A stretch of 18,672 nucleotides of DNA from Candidatus Nanopelagicales bacterium. Lineage in GTDB: Bacteria; Actinomycetota; Actinomycetes; S36-B12; UBA10799. The translations under genes were made by a program, and so were the position numbers. Every line of letters starts with the position of its first letter. Position 1 is the stretch's first letter. Location of the stretch: assembly GCA_025455985.1 (NCBI GenBank), contig JALOLM010000024.1, forward strand, positions 1 to 18,672, in the 5' to 3' direction. The notes beneath the pieces are model-generated. The model did not search any database. It was given only the letters and a program-made list of their open reading frames with translations, and was not told where the DNA came from. Shown in pieces: positions 11,445 through 17,955 of the stretch.

Positions 11445-12878
11445 ATGCACCGCAGGTATTGGACGCCAGTCGCCGCCCTGGTGGCGCTGGCAACCCTCAC
11501 GGGAACGGCTAACGCCGAACCCGACACCGGCCCCACGTTCACACAGATCAAGTCCGAGCAGGCAGGCAACACCGCCCAAGCCCTCCCCGACACCCCCGGC
11601 CCCGGCCCCAACGTGGTCGTCATCATCACCGACGACCAAGCCAAGGGAACCCTCGACGCCATGCCGAACGTGCGGAACCTCATCCGCGACCGAGGCGTCA
11701 CCCTGGAGACAGGGATCATCCCGACCAGCCTGTGCTGCCCGAGCAGGACCGCGCTGCTGTCCGGCAAGTTGTCGCACACGACCGGGGTCTACGAGAACCT
11801 CGGACCGAACGGCGGCTGGTCCACCTTCAACTCCAGCGGCGCTGAGAACAACACGATCGCGACCGCGCTCGACGCAGCCGGCTACCGAACCGCCATGCTC
11901 GGCAAGTACCTCAACGGGTACGCCCTCGCCGACCCGGCATACGTCCCCCCCGGCTGGGACACCTTCAGGGCCATACAGGACGACACCGGAAACCCCGCCC
12001 TCGCCGCAGGGGCCTACTTCAACTACACCCTGCACGGCACCGGCCCCGACCAGTTCTACGGCACCCGAGCGGCGGACTACTCCACCGACGTCCTCACCGA
12101 CCTCGCCGTCGACTTCATCCAAACCACCCCCACCGACCAACCGTTCCTGCTGTACTACTCGACCAGCGGCGGTCACGCCCCATTCACCCCAGCACCCCGC
12201 CACGCCGGCACCTGGCAGCCGGAGAACCTGCCGCCCAGCGTCACACAACTGACGTCGCAGCGGCCCTCCTTCTGGCCGGACGACACACTGCCGTACGGGG
12301 TGCAGCAAGAACGGCTGCGCCAGCAACACGAGGCCCTCCGGTCCGTCGACGACGGGGTCGGGCGGATCGTCAACGCCCTCGGCAACCGCGCCAGCAACAC
12401 CCTGTTCGTGTACCTGTCCGACAACGGGCTGCAGTTCGGGGAGCACGGCCTAGCCAACAAGAACGTCCCCTACGCCGGGTCGACCGAGGTCCCGATGATG
12501 CTCCGCTGGAACAACCGTATCCTCCCCGGCACCACCTACACCAAGCCGGTCACGAACGTCGACCTGACCGCCACGATCGCCGACGCCACCGGAGTCGCGA
12601 TGAACGGCGAAGGGGTGTCCTACTTCGCGGCGAACCGCCCCAACGGGGTGCTGCTCGAAGCGACCGCCAGCGACGAGCACCCCGCCTACTGCGGGTGGCG
12701 CACCGAACGGTGGCTGTTCGTGGAGTACGACAACGTCAACCGCCGCGAACTCTACGACTACGACAATGACCCGAACGAACTGACCAACAAAGCACCCGAC
12801 AACCAGACACGGGTCGACGAACTCCGTGCGCTCGCGCAGAACGCCTGCACCCCCACCCCACCGGGGTTCACATGGTGA
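11445..12878 (+). CDS. Secreted sulfatase, N-acetylglucosamine-6-sulfatase-like
   Basis: The 477-residue product has a Sec signal peptide (RR near the start, hydrophobic VAALVALATLTG, likely cut after ANA at residue 24), so it acts outside the membrane. The type I sulfatase active site is intact: calcium ligands D63/D64 in IITDDQ, the signature LCCPSRTALLSGK with C97 expected to become formylglycine and R101 present, K154 in GKYLNGY, H244 in GGHAPF, D326/N327 in SDNG, and K339. The ALCCPSR-type site and the GKYLN.Y...PPGWD stretch match the glucosamine-6-sulfatase branch, so a sulfated sugar ester is the likeliest substrate. Formylglycine would need a host enzyme, as none is encoded here. The GGATAGGAGCACC ribosome site is good and codon use matches the flanking genes. 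Confidence 0.85.
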   Translation: MHRRYWTPVAALVALATLTGTANAEPDTGPTFTQIKSEQAGNTAQALPDTPGPGPNVVVIITDDQAKGTLDAMPNVRNLIRDRGVTLETGIIPTSLCCPSRTALLSGKLSHTTGVYENLGPNGGWSTFNSSGAENNTIATALDAAGYRTAMLGKYLNGYALADPAYVPPGWDTFRAIQDDTGNPALAAGAYFNYTLHGTGPDQFYGTRAADYSTDVLTDLAVDFIQTTPTDQPFLLYYSTSGGHAPFTPAPRHAGTWQPENLPPSVTQLTSQRPSFWPDDTLPYGVQQERLRQQHEALRSVDDGVGRIVNALGNRASNTLFVYLSDNGLQFGEHGLANKNVPYAGSTEVPMMLRWNNRILPGTTYTKPVTNVDLTATIADATGVAMNGEGVSYFAANRPNGVLLEATASDEHPAYCGWRTERWLFVEYDNVNRRELYDYDNDPNELTNKAPDNQTRVDELRALAQNACTPTPPGFTW

Positions 12879-13030
12879 GCCGGATCGACGCCCGACACAT
12901 CACCGACTACCGATGCTGCAGCAGGTGCGGACGCCGGTACCGACCGAGACGCAGGCCCAGCACCGCGCTGTGCCTGGACTGCCGATACACGATGAGCGAA
13001 GAGGAAGTGACCCGATGGCTGCAACGATGA
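12872..13030 (+). CDS. Basic zinc-ribbon protein, 52 residues
   Basis: A start ATG (or the next codon, GTG at 12875) overlaps the sulfatase stop. C15/C16/C19 (CCSRCGRR) and C34/C37 (LCLDC) flank an Arg-rich segment (RRYRPRRRPSTA), a very basic zinc ribbon likely to bind nucleic acid. The C-terminal helix is acidic at first (MSEEEVTRW). Function is unknown. It overlaps the next gene's start region. Confidence 0.65.
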   Translation: MVSRIDARHITDYRCCSRCGRRYRPRRRPSTALCLDCRYTMSEEEVTRWLQR

Positions 13031-13377
13031 CCGTCCCCGAGATCGACCCCGACTGCCGAGACGGCAAGCACCAGTCCTGCGTCGGAGGCCCCTGCGAGTG
13101 CGGCTGCCACCCGCCCCGCATCCACAAGACCATCTTCATCCCCGGAAGCCTGGTCGCAGCGTTTCAGCACGGCGGGTTCCTCCACGTCGGGCACGACCCG
13201 AAGGTGCCGATGGCCCCAGCGGTGTGGCACCTGTCCGGCACCACGGAAGTCCACGACGTCATGGTCGTGGGCACCGGCACCGCCATGCCCGACGGCTTCA
13301 CACACCTGGGGACGGCCCCGGATCCGTCCGGGCTGGTGTGGCACGTCCTGATCCGCCCCGTCGAACCACCCTTCTGA
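13015..13377 (+). CDS. Cys/His module protein, 120 residues
   Basis: Residues 14-32 carry C14-x4-H19-x2-C22-x4-C27-x-C29-x-C31-H32, exactly the spacing of the module at residues 10-28 of the protein at 8087. The remaining 90 residues are beta-rich with Gly and Pro turns (HKTIFIPGSLVAAFQ, VWHLSGTTEVHDVMVVGTG, LVWHVLIRP) and no known domain. ATG 13015 has a GAGGAA ribosome site nine bases upstream; ATG 13027 in the ATGA overlap is an alternative. Confidence 0.7.
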   Translation: MAATMTVPEIDPDCRDGKHQSCVGGPCECGCHPPRIHKTIFIPGSLVAAFQHGGFLHVGHDPKVPMAPAVWHLSGTTEVHDVMVVGTGTAMPDGFTHLGTAPDPSGLVWHVLIRPVEPPF

Positions 13378-13388
13378 AAGGACCCCCG

Positions 13389-13829
13389 ATGGCCGACTCT
13401 CGAATCGCCAGCCCGCTCTGGACCGATGCCCTGCAGGAATGGCTGGAGCAGCCGACCCTGGCCGAGATGATCCTCGGCAGGCACGACCCGTCCAAGCGCA
13501 TGTGGCCCGACCAGCCGCTGAAGTTGACGTACGACCTGCTCGCCGGCAACCGCAGCACCGTCGCCCGCGTCAACCTCGAACTCCCCCCGGAGCAGCCCAA
13601 CGCCCCAGCGCCGACGCTGCACGCCACCGGGGAGGCCCGACGGCAGAAAGGTGACCAGCCGGACTGGCGGGTCGGCCACATGCTCGCCCTCGGCCGCGCC
13701 CTCCAGACGCTGGGTGCGATGGTCGAGCAGCACGGCCACACCCGAGACAGGATCAGCCGGCCCGTCACGTTCCGGTTCGTCCGCCCCACCGAGGACGTTC
13801 CCCTGCCCGACCAGGGACCACCGGAATGA
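13389..13829 (+). CDS. Unknown 146-residue protein
   Basis: An AAGGACC ribosome site precedes ATG 13389. The product begins with helices containing Trp (LWTDALQEWLEQPTLAEMIL), has a Pro-rich middle (LELPPEQPNAPAPT) and a second helical region (VGHMLALGRALQTLGAMVEQHG), ending with a strand (PVTFRFVRP) and an acidic tail. No Cys motif and no recognised family. Its stop overlaps the next start (ATGA). Confidence 0.7.
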   Translation: MADSRIASPLWTDALQEWLEQPTLAEMILGRHDPSKRMWPDQPLKLTYDLLAGNRSTVARVNLELPPEQPNAPAPTLHATGEARRQKGDQPDWRVGHMLALGRALQTLGAMVEQHGHTRDRISRPVTFRFVRPTEDVPLPDQGPPE

Positions 13830-14251
13830 CACACAAGATCAGGGTTCGGCTGCGACCCCCCACCGGGTGGGCAGCGGCGCTGCTACGGCGACGCACCGGG
13901 CACGTCCCCGACTTCCATTCAGGGATCGACGTCGCCGCGTTCGCCCCCACCCGGTGGCGCAGATTCCACCACGCCTACGCGGCCAGCCGCGGCTACTTCT
14001 GGATGCCCTGCCCCCTCTGCGACCAGCCATTCGGTGGACACGAGGTGTGCGACACGATCCCCGACCCAACCCGCGGAGCCGGCGTCATGATCTGCCCCAC
14101 CTGCAGCGAGCAGCGGGCAGCACGCTGGTCCGGGCCACCCTGCAGCATGTGCCACGGCGACGGCGTCTACCCGTACCGGTCAGCGTCCGGGCAGATCGTG
14201 TGGTCGACCTGCGCCGCATGCAACGGCCACGGCAGAGAACCCCTCGTATAG
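13826..14251 (+). CDS. DnaJ-like zinc-finger protein, 141 residues, stop inside the next promoter
   Basis: The N-terminal 55 residues are basic and helical. The rest holds zinc motifs: C62/C65 (PCPLCDQPF) with C75, C90/C93 (ICPTC), then the DnaJ-type repeats CSMCHGDG (C106/C109) and CAACNGHG (C129/C132). In DnaJ the CxxCxGxG repeats bind zinc and unfolded protein; without a J domain the role here is open, perhaps a binding scaffold. The last codons GTA-TAG lie in the TATAGT box of the next promoter. Confidence 0.75.
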   Translation: MTHKIRVRLRPPTGWAAALLRRRTGHVPDFHSGIDVAAFAPTRWRRFHHAYAASRGYFWMPCPLCDQPFGGHEVCDTIPDPTRGAGVMICPTCSEQRAARWSGPPCSMCHGDGVYPYRSASGQIVWSTCAACNGHGREPLV

Positions 14252-14252
14252 T
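14247..14252 (+). promoter_or_regulatory. -10 box TATAGT for leaderless gene, overlapping upstream stop
   Basis: TATAGT at 14247-14252 is followed by GTG at 14259, the position where the transcript should start, and there is no ribosome site. The TAG stop of the DnaJ-like gene is at 14249-14251, inside the box. It lacks the following AGGG seen in other boxes and no -35 is evident. Confidence 0.5.
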
Positions 14253-14258
14253 GGACCC

Positions 14259-14474
14259 GTGGACACCGCCACGAGCACCGAACCGACGATCCGCCAAGAC
14301 CCCAAGCGGCGGGTGATCGTCCAAGCCGGCCTGCCCCCACACCGCATGGAGTGCTGGTCCTGCGGCAAAGGGTGGAACCCAGAACCAGCCAAGACCGGCC
14401 CCAACAAGGGCCAGCACACCGACGCCAGCCTCGACCGATCCGCCGACGACCACTTCAGAACGTGCCGAGCATGA
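14259..14474 (+). CDS. Zinc-binding protein (CxxC...HxxxC), leaderless, 71 residues
   Basis: C32/C35 (ECWSCGKGW) and H65/C69 (DDHFRTCRA) give a C2HC zinc site similar in layout to the protein at 5460. Between them is a Lys/Gly/Asp-rich loop. The GTG start is assigned because it lies seven bases after the -10 box and has no ribosome site, like other leaderless genes here. Its stop overlaps an ATG of the next frame. Confidence 0.7.
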   Translation: MDTATSTEPTIRQDPKRRVIVQAGLPPHRMECWSCGKGWNPEPAKTGPNKGQHTDASLDRSADDHFRTCRA

Positions 14475-14500
14475 CCAACCACCCGAGAAGAAGGAAACCC

Positions 14501-14779
14501 ATGAACCAGACCCCGCCGCCCCGCCCCGGACTCGGACCACTGGTCCAGCCCGCCCCCTGCTCCGTCAACGTCGGCCAGTTCCGCCCCCACGGATCCGACG
14601 AAACCCTTGTCGCGGTCACCGCCGAAACGGTCACCGGCACGCACACCTTCATGCTGCCCCCCGACATCGCGGAGCAGTTGGGCCACGCCATCGTGGAGAA
14701 CGCCCGCAACGCCCGCACTGGACTGATCGTCCCCCAGTCCCCCCTGGACATTCGACACTCACCGAACGGTCAGTCGTGA
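14501..14779 (+). CDS. Unknown 92-residue protein
   Basis: ATG 14501 is chosen because GAGAAGAAGGAAACCC is a clear ribosome site; ATG 14471, ten codons earlier and overlapping the previous stop, is an alternative. After a Pro-rich start the product is beta-rich (SVNVGQFRPHGSDETLVAVTAETV, THTFMLPPD) and ends with a helix (IAEQLGHAIVENARN). No family is recognised. Confidence 0.65.
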   Translation: MNQTPPPRPGLGPLVQPAPCSVNVGQFRPHGSDETLVAVTAETVTGTHTFMLPPDIAEQLGHAIVENARNARTGLIVPQSPLDIRHSPNGQS

Positions 14780-15222
14780 CCGAAACCTCAACCCGCAACT
14801 ACCCGCGCCCGACCGAGTGCGCCTGCGAACCGTGCCCCGGTCGCGGGAACGATGGCCACGGCATGACTCACTGCGCGGAGTGCTGTTACGGAACCGGGGT
14901 CGTCGCTGACCCCGACTGCCCGAAGCACGGAGAGCGAGAGGCCACGACCCCGACCGAGCGTCACGCCCGCAACCTGGCTCGCCTCGCGGAGTTGGAGGCG
15001 ATAAGGACTCCCCGCCCGTGGTGGGTGCCCGTCGGGGAGTTCGACCGGGACATTCGCCCTGCGGTGCTGGCGCTGATCCGAGGCGTCATCGAACGGCACC
15101 GACCTAGCGACATCTACCCAGGTGAGTGCTCCGCGCACCTGGCGTCGAACCTTGGGGGCGTGACATGGCCGTGCGCTGACTACCTCGCAGCGGAGAACGC
15201 GCTGGGGGTGGGCGATGAGTGA
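14776..15222 (+). CDS. Cys-rich protein with DnaJ-like zinc pattern, 148 residues
   Basis: The N-terminal 52 residues hold many Cys: C15/C17/C20 (CACEPCPGRG), C33/C36/C37 (HCAECCYGTG) and C48. The CxxC-x-GxG elements resemble a degenerate DnaJ zinc domain. Two helical regions follow (about 58-75 and 92-110), with aromatic links between. The GTG start lies in a GTGA overlap. From here to about 16330 codon choice becomes less C-biased (more GTT, CTT, GAG, TTG), suggesting a different recent history. Confidence 0.65.
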   Translation: MTETSTRNYPRPTECACEPCPGRGNDGHGMTHCAECCYGTGVVADPDCPKHGEREATTPTERHARNLARLAELEAIRTPRPWWVPVGEFDRDIRPAVLALIRGVIERHRPSDIYPGECSAHLASNLGGVTWPCADYLAAENALGVGDE

Positions 15223-15472
15223 GTGGCAGCCGACCGAGGCAATGGTGTCTCACGCCGCCGTCATCCTTGAGGACTGGTTCGGACACGACGAGCCAACCCT
15301 ACGAACCGATGCCCGCGACATGCTCATGGAGTTCGGCCCCTGGATTGCCGCACGGGCACTCAGGGAAGCGGCCGACGGCTGGCTGAGACAAAAGGAAGAT
15401 GACTGGTTGGAGGCCGTTGACCCTGAGTTGTGGCTTCGTGCCCGCGCTGACGCCGAGGAGGGCAAGCCGTGA
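15215..15472 (+). CDS. Small helical protein, 85 residues
   Basis: The product is Trp-rich, acidic and mostly helical (MVSHAAVILEDWFG, TLRTDARDMLMEFGPWIAARALREAADGWL in outline, then DDWLEAVDPELWLRARADAEEG). It has no Cys. The ATG at 15215 overlaps the previous gene by eight bases. It resembles short helical phage proteins of unknown function; no family is recognised. Relaxed codon use, as in its neighbours. Confidence 0.65.
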   Translation: MSEWQPTEAMVSHAAVILEDWFGHDEPTLRTDARDMLMEFGPWIAARALREAADGWLRQKEDDWLEAVDPELWLRARADAEEGKP

Positions 15473-15963
15473 GTGACTTCACCGACGAGGACGTGCAACG
15501 CGGGGCCGGTGCGCCCGTCACTGAAGAGTGTGGAGAGTGCATGGGGACGGGAGAGGTCGGCAACGACGACCTGGACTGCGCTGAATGCGGCGGAACGGGT
15601 GACCGGCTTGAAGGTATTGCTGATCCCTACACCACCTGGGAGCCAGAGAAAGCAACAAACGAACCGGACGGCCTGCCGGACATTGGCGTGGTGTCGCTCA
15701 TTCAACACCTGCGGAAGCAGGGGATCATCACTCGCCAGTCTTGCGCCGGGCACCCAGGTGAATCCGACGGGCACGTCATGTTCGACCCGAGCGTGTTGCC
15801 TGATTCGATTCGCTCACTTCGGGGGCACCCGTTCTCGATGGTGCGAGAGACATTCGAGCCAGAGCCGTGGTTCGAGTTGTGGTGGCGTCCGGAAGACCTG
15901 GAATGTGCGGTAGCACACATAGAAAAGGCAGCAGTCGCCCAACTGCCCGAGGAGACGCCATGA
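15469..15963 (+). CDS. Two-repeat DnaJ-type zinc protein, 164 residues
   Basis: It starts VSDFTDEDVQRG, almost the same as the start of the protein at 16335. C21/C24 (CGECMGTGEV) and C37/C40 (CAECGGTGD) are two clean CxxCxGTG repeats, the DnaJ zinc-finger hallmark, without a J domain. The rest is a separate alpha/beta region: GVVSLIQHLRKQGIITRQSCAGHPGESDG, then FEPEPWFELWWRPEDLECAVAHI, which could be a small globular domain. No family is recognised for it. The GTG start lies in a GTGA overlap. Confidence 0.7.
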   Translation: MSDFTDEDVQRGAGAPVTEECGECMGTGEVGNDDLDCAECGGTGDRLEGIADPYTTWEPEKATNEPDGLPDIGVVSLIQHLRKQGIITRQSCAGHPGESDGHVMFDPSVLPDSIRSLRGHPFSMVRETFEPEPWFELWWRPEDLECAVAHIEKAAVAQLPEETP

Positions 15964-16082
15964 GCCTGCGGCCTTACGCGAAGAACGACGACGAGCGGTG
16001 CAACGCCAGCAACCCATTCACAGGGCGATGCGTCCTGGTCTACGGCCACCCCAACGAGCACGTTATGGAGCGTCAACGATGA
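15960..16082 (+). CDS. Mini Cys/His protein, 40 residues
   Basis: The product (RCNASNPFTGRCVLVYGHPNEH) has a C-x9-C-x5-H-x3-H spacing of metal-binding residues: C14, C24, H30, H34. This small C-x-NPF-C-x-H-x-H form recurs in actinophages as an isolated mini-protein of unknown function. It starts in an ATGA overlap with the preceding gene and ends in one with the next. Confidence 0.6.
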   Translation: MSLRPYAKNDDERCNASNPFTGRCVLVYGHPNEHVMERQR

Positions 16083-16348
16083 CTGAGACACAACTTAACT
16101 CGATCGTCCGCCTGCCGTTCGGCCAGTACCAGGCGAACCGCTACGACACCGACACTGAGCACGTTCTAACCCTGTGGCGTGACGGGGAAACGTGGGATGT
16201 GCGGGTGCCGAGGCCTTCGGCGGTGCCGGCTCGTGGGGTGCTGCCCGGTCGCATCGTTGACGCCTACCTGGCCGCGCCCTGCGGGTGCGTCAAGTGCGTC
16301 ACCTGCGGCGGCTACACCGAGTGGTGGGTTCACGATGACAGCCTCTGA
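16079..16348 (+). CDS. Small protein with C-terminal CxC..C..C cluster, 89 residues
   Basis: Most of the product is beta-rich (LTLWRDGETWDVRVPRPS, a typical strand-turn-strand), followed by C68/C70/C73/C76 (PCGCVKCVTCGGY) and an aromatic end (EWWV). The four close Cys suggest a zinc site. No family is recognised. Its ATG overlaps the previous stop, and its 3' end overlaps the start of the next gene by 14 bases. Confidence 0.65.
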   Translation: MTETQLNSIVRLPFGQYQANRYDTDTEHVLTLWRDGETWDVRVPRPSAVPARGVLPGRIVDAYLAAPCGCVKCVTCGGYTEWWVHDDSL

Positions 16349-16604
16349 CTTCACCGACGAGGACGTGCTGCGCGGGGTAGCGGCACTCCAAGAGAGCCAG
16401 TATCCCTACTCCCTACGCCCCGTCCGGCTCACCGAACTACCCCCAGTCCTCTGGAAAGGCAAACCGATCGAGGAAGCCACAACCGCCCGAGCACCCGCCA
16501 CACACGTCACCGGCCACTGCCACGACTGCGACACACCCGTCACCGGGGAACGCTGGTACTGCGGACCCTGCGCCGCGCAACGGGACACCCGTCGAGTCCG
16601 CTGA
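16335..16604 (+). CDS. Zinc-ribbon protein sharing its start with the 15469 gene
   Basis: The N-terminus (SDFTDEDVLRG) is near identical in protein and DNA to that of the 15469 gene, so the start region was probably duplicated or recombined. Residues 62-79 form a standard zinc ribbon: C62/C65 (HCHDCDTPV) and C76/C79 (WYCGPCAAQ). The central part is Pro-rich. The ATG at 16335 is consistent with overlap coupling. Codon use returns to strong C bias after about residue 15, which suggests a junction. Confidence 0.7.
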   Translation: MTASDFTDEDVLRGVAALQESQYPYSLRPVRLTELPPVLWKGKPIEEATTARAPATHVTGHCHDCDTPVTGERWYCGPCAAQRDTRRVR

Positions 16605-16610
16605 CAACAC

Positions 16611-16638
16611 TGGACCGACAACACCGTGTGCCTATACT
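16611..16638 (+). promoter_or_regulatory. Promoter for leaderless methylase gene
   Basis: TATACT at 16633-16638 has TGGACC 16 bases upstream as a partial -35. ATG 16645 follows seven bases after the box, with no ribosome site between, so the message should be leaderless. The sequence after the box is CGGC rather than AGGG. Confidence 0.6.
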
Positions 16639-16644
16639 CGGCGC

Positions 16645-17955
16645 ATGGCGAAGCCCTCACAACCAGACCTGACCGTCGAACGCGTCCCCTGGGACACCCT
16701 CAAAGCGCACCCCGACAACCCCCGCAACGGCGACACCGACGCCATCGTCGAGTCCATCACCACCACCGGGGTGTACCGCCCCATCTACGTCGCCAAGGAC
16801 GGCACGATCCTCGCCGGCCACCACCTCTGGTACGCGCTCGGAGAACTCGAGCAGCCCGAGGTCGACATCATCCGGCTGCCCTACGGGCCACGCTCGCAGC
16901 AGGCGAAGCGGATCATGCTGGTCGACAACCGCACCGCCGACCTCGGCAACTACGACGACGGGCTGCTGCTGAAGGTCCTCGAAGAGTTGAAGGCCACCGA
17001 ACTGGGCCTGCAGGGCACCGGGTACGACCTGGCCGCGCTCGCGAAACTGGACGGCGGCGGGTACACCGACGAGTCCGAAGAGCGGGAGATCGACAACCGG
17101 GACGCCGGCACCGTCACCCCCGGCTCCCGCTGGAAGGTCGGCGTCCACACCGTCCACTGCGGCGACTCCACCGACCCGGCCTGCTGGGACGGCTGCCCAC
17201 CGGTCGACGTCATCCTCGCCGACCCCCCGTACGGCATCGGCTACGAGGGAGGACCAGGAACGAAGCGGGCGAAGATCAAGGACGACGACTCCTGGGAGCA
17301 GGCCCTCAAGGTCACCCTCGACGCGTACGCGCAGATCCCGCTGGTGTCCGGGGGGCTGGTCTACACGTTCGGCGGGTCCGGCGCTGAGGCGATCAAGGTC
17401 GCGGCCGGCCTGGTCGACGCCGGCTACGCCCGCTGGGGTCTGGTGTGGGTGAAGAACCTCGCCACCATCGGCCGCGCCGACTACCAGCAGCAGCACGAGA
17501 TGGCGTGGATGGGGCAGGCCCCGATCGTCGACAAGCCGGACGGGCAAGCCCCCGAAGCGGAGCAGACCACCCTCAAGCCGACACCGGGCCTGAACCGGAA
17601 GGACTACCGCGCCCAGCACGAGATGCTCTGGTACGGGTGGCGGGAAGGGGCACCGCACCGGGCGGTCAAGGACCGCACCCTCACCACCGTGTTCCCCTTC
17701 GACCGGCCCCACTCCTCCAAGGACCACCCGACGCAGAAGCCGGTGCCGCTGCTGACGCACATCCTCCTCGCCCACGAACTGCCCCCGGACTCCGTTGTCG
17801 CTGACCCGTTCGCCGGGTCCGGCAGCGCCGGCGTCGCAGCGTCGAACCTGGGCTACACGACGTGGCAAGTCGAGCAGGACCCCGCCTACGCCCGCGTCGC
17901 GATCGCCCGGCTCGAGGAAGCGCTCGGGGTGACCGCCGAGAAGGTGACCGGATGA
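16645..17955 (+). CDS. ParB-like domain fused to beta-class DNA methyltransferase
   Basis: The 436-residue product carries a ParB/Srx-type domain at residues about 10-100 (HPDNPRNGD at 22-30, GHHLWYAL at 58-65). A DNA methyltransferase follows: catalytic DPPY at 193-196 comes before the SAM-binding DPFAGSG at 387-393, the beta-class order. The target base (N6-adenine or N4-cytosine) cannot be set, though DPPY is common in N6-adenine enzymes. Phages use such enzymes to escape host restriction or to mark DNA for packaging; the neighbouring terminase-like gene fits that. No restriction enzyme is alongside, so it looks solitary. The start is fixed by the promoter. Confidence 0.85.
   Translation: MAKPSQPDLTVERVPWDTLKAHPDNPRNGDTDAIVESITTTGVYRPIYVAKDGTILAGHHLWYALGELEQPEVDIIRLPYGPRSQQAKRIMLVDNRTADLGNYDDGLLLKVLEELKATELGLQGTGYDLAALAKLDGGGYTDESEEREIDNRDAGTVTPGSRWKVGVHTVHCGDSTDPACWDGCPPVDVILADPPYGIGYEGGPGTKRAKIKDDDSWEQALKVTLDAYAQIPLVSGGLVYTFGGSGAEAIKVAAGLVDAGYARWGLVWVKNLATIGRADYQQQHEMAWMGQAPIVDKPDGQAPEAEQTTLKPTPGLNRKDYRAQHEMLWYGWREGAPHRAVKDRTLTTVFPFDRPHSSKDHPTQKPVPLLTHILLAHELPPDSVVADPFAGSGSAGVAASNLGYTTWQVEQDPAYARVAIARLEEALGVTAEKVTG

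Noticed and set aside
11340..12446. A 368-codon minus-strand frame and a Pro/Thr/Ser-rich plus frame (11302-12252) over the sulfatase
   Set aside because: Both are shadows: repetitive Gly/Val or Pro/Ser/Thr content with no motif, while the sulfatase frame has all catalytic residues in order.
13826..15963. DnaJ co-chaperone genes
   Set aside because: The CxxCxGxG repeats are present in the genes at 13826 and 15469, but no J domain with HPD is found, so only the zinc module is claimed.
16657..17868. A 403-codon open frame on the minus strand opposite the methylase
   Set aside because: It is a mirror of the C-rich codons of the methylase, has Val/Gly/Asp-rich low-complexity content and no domain, whereas the plus strand has clear ParB and methylase motifs.
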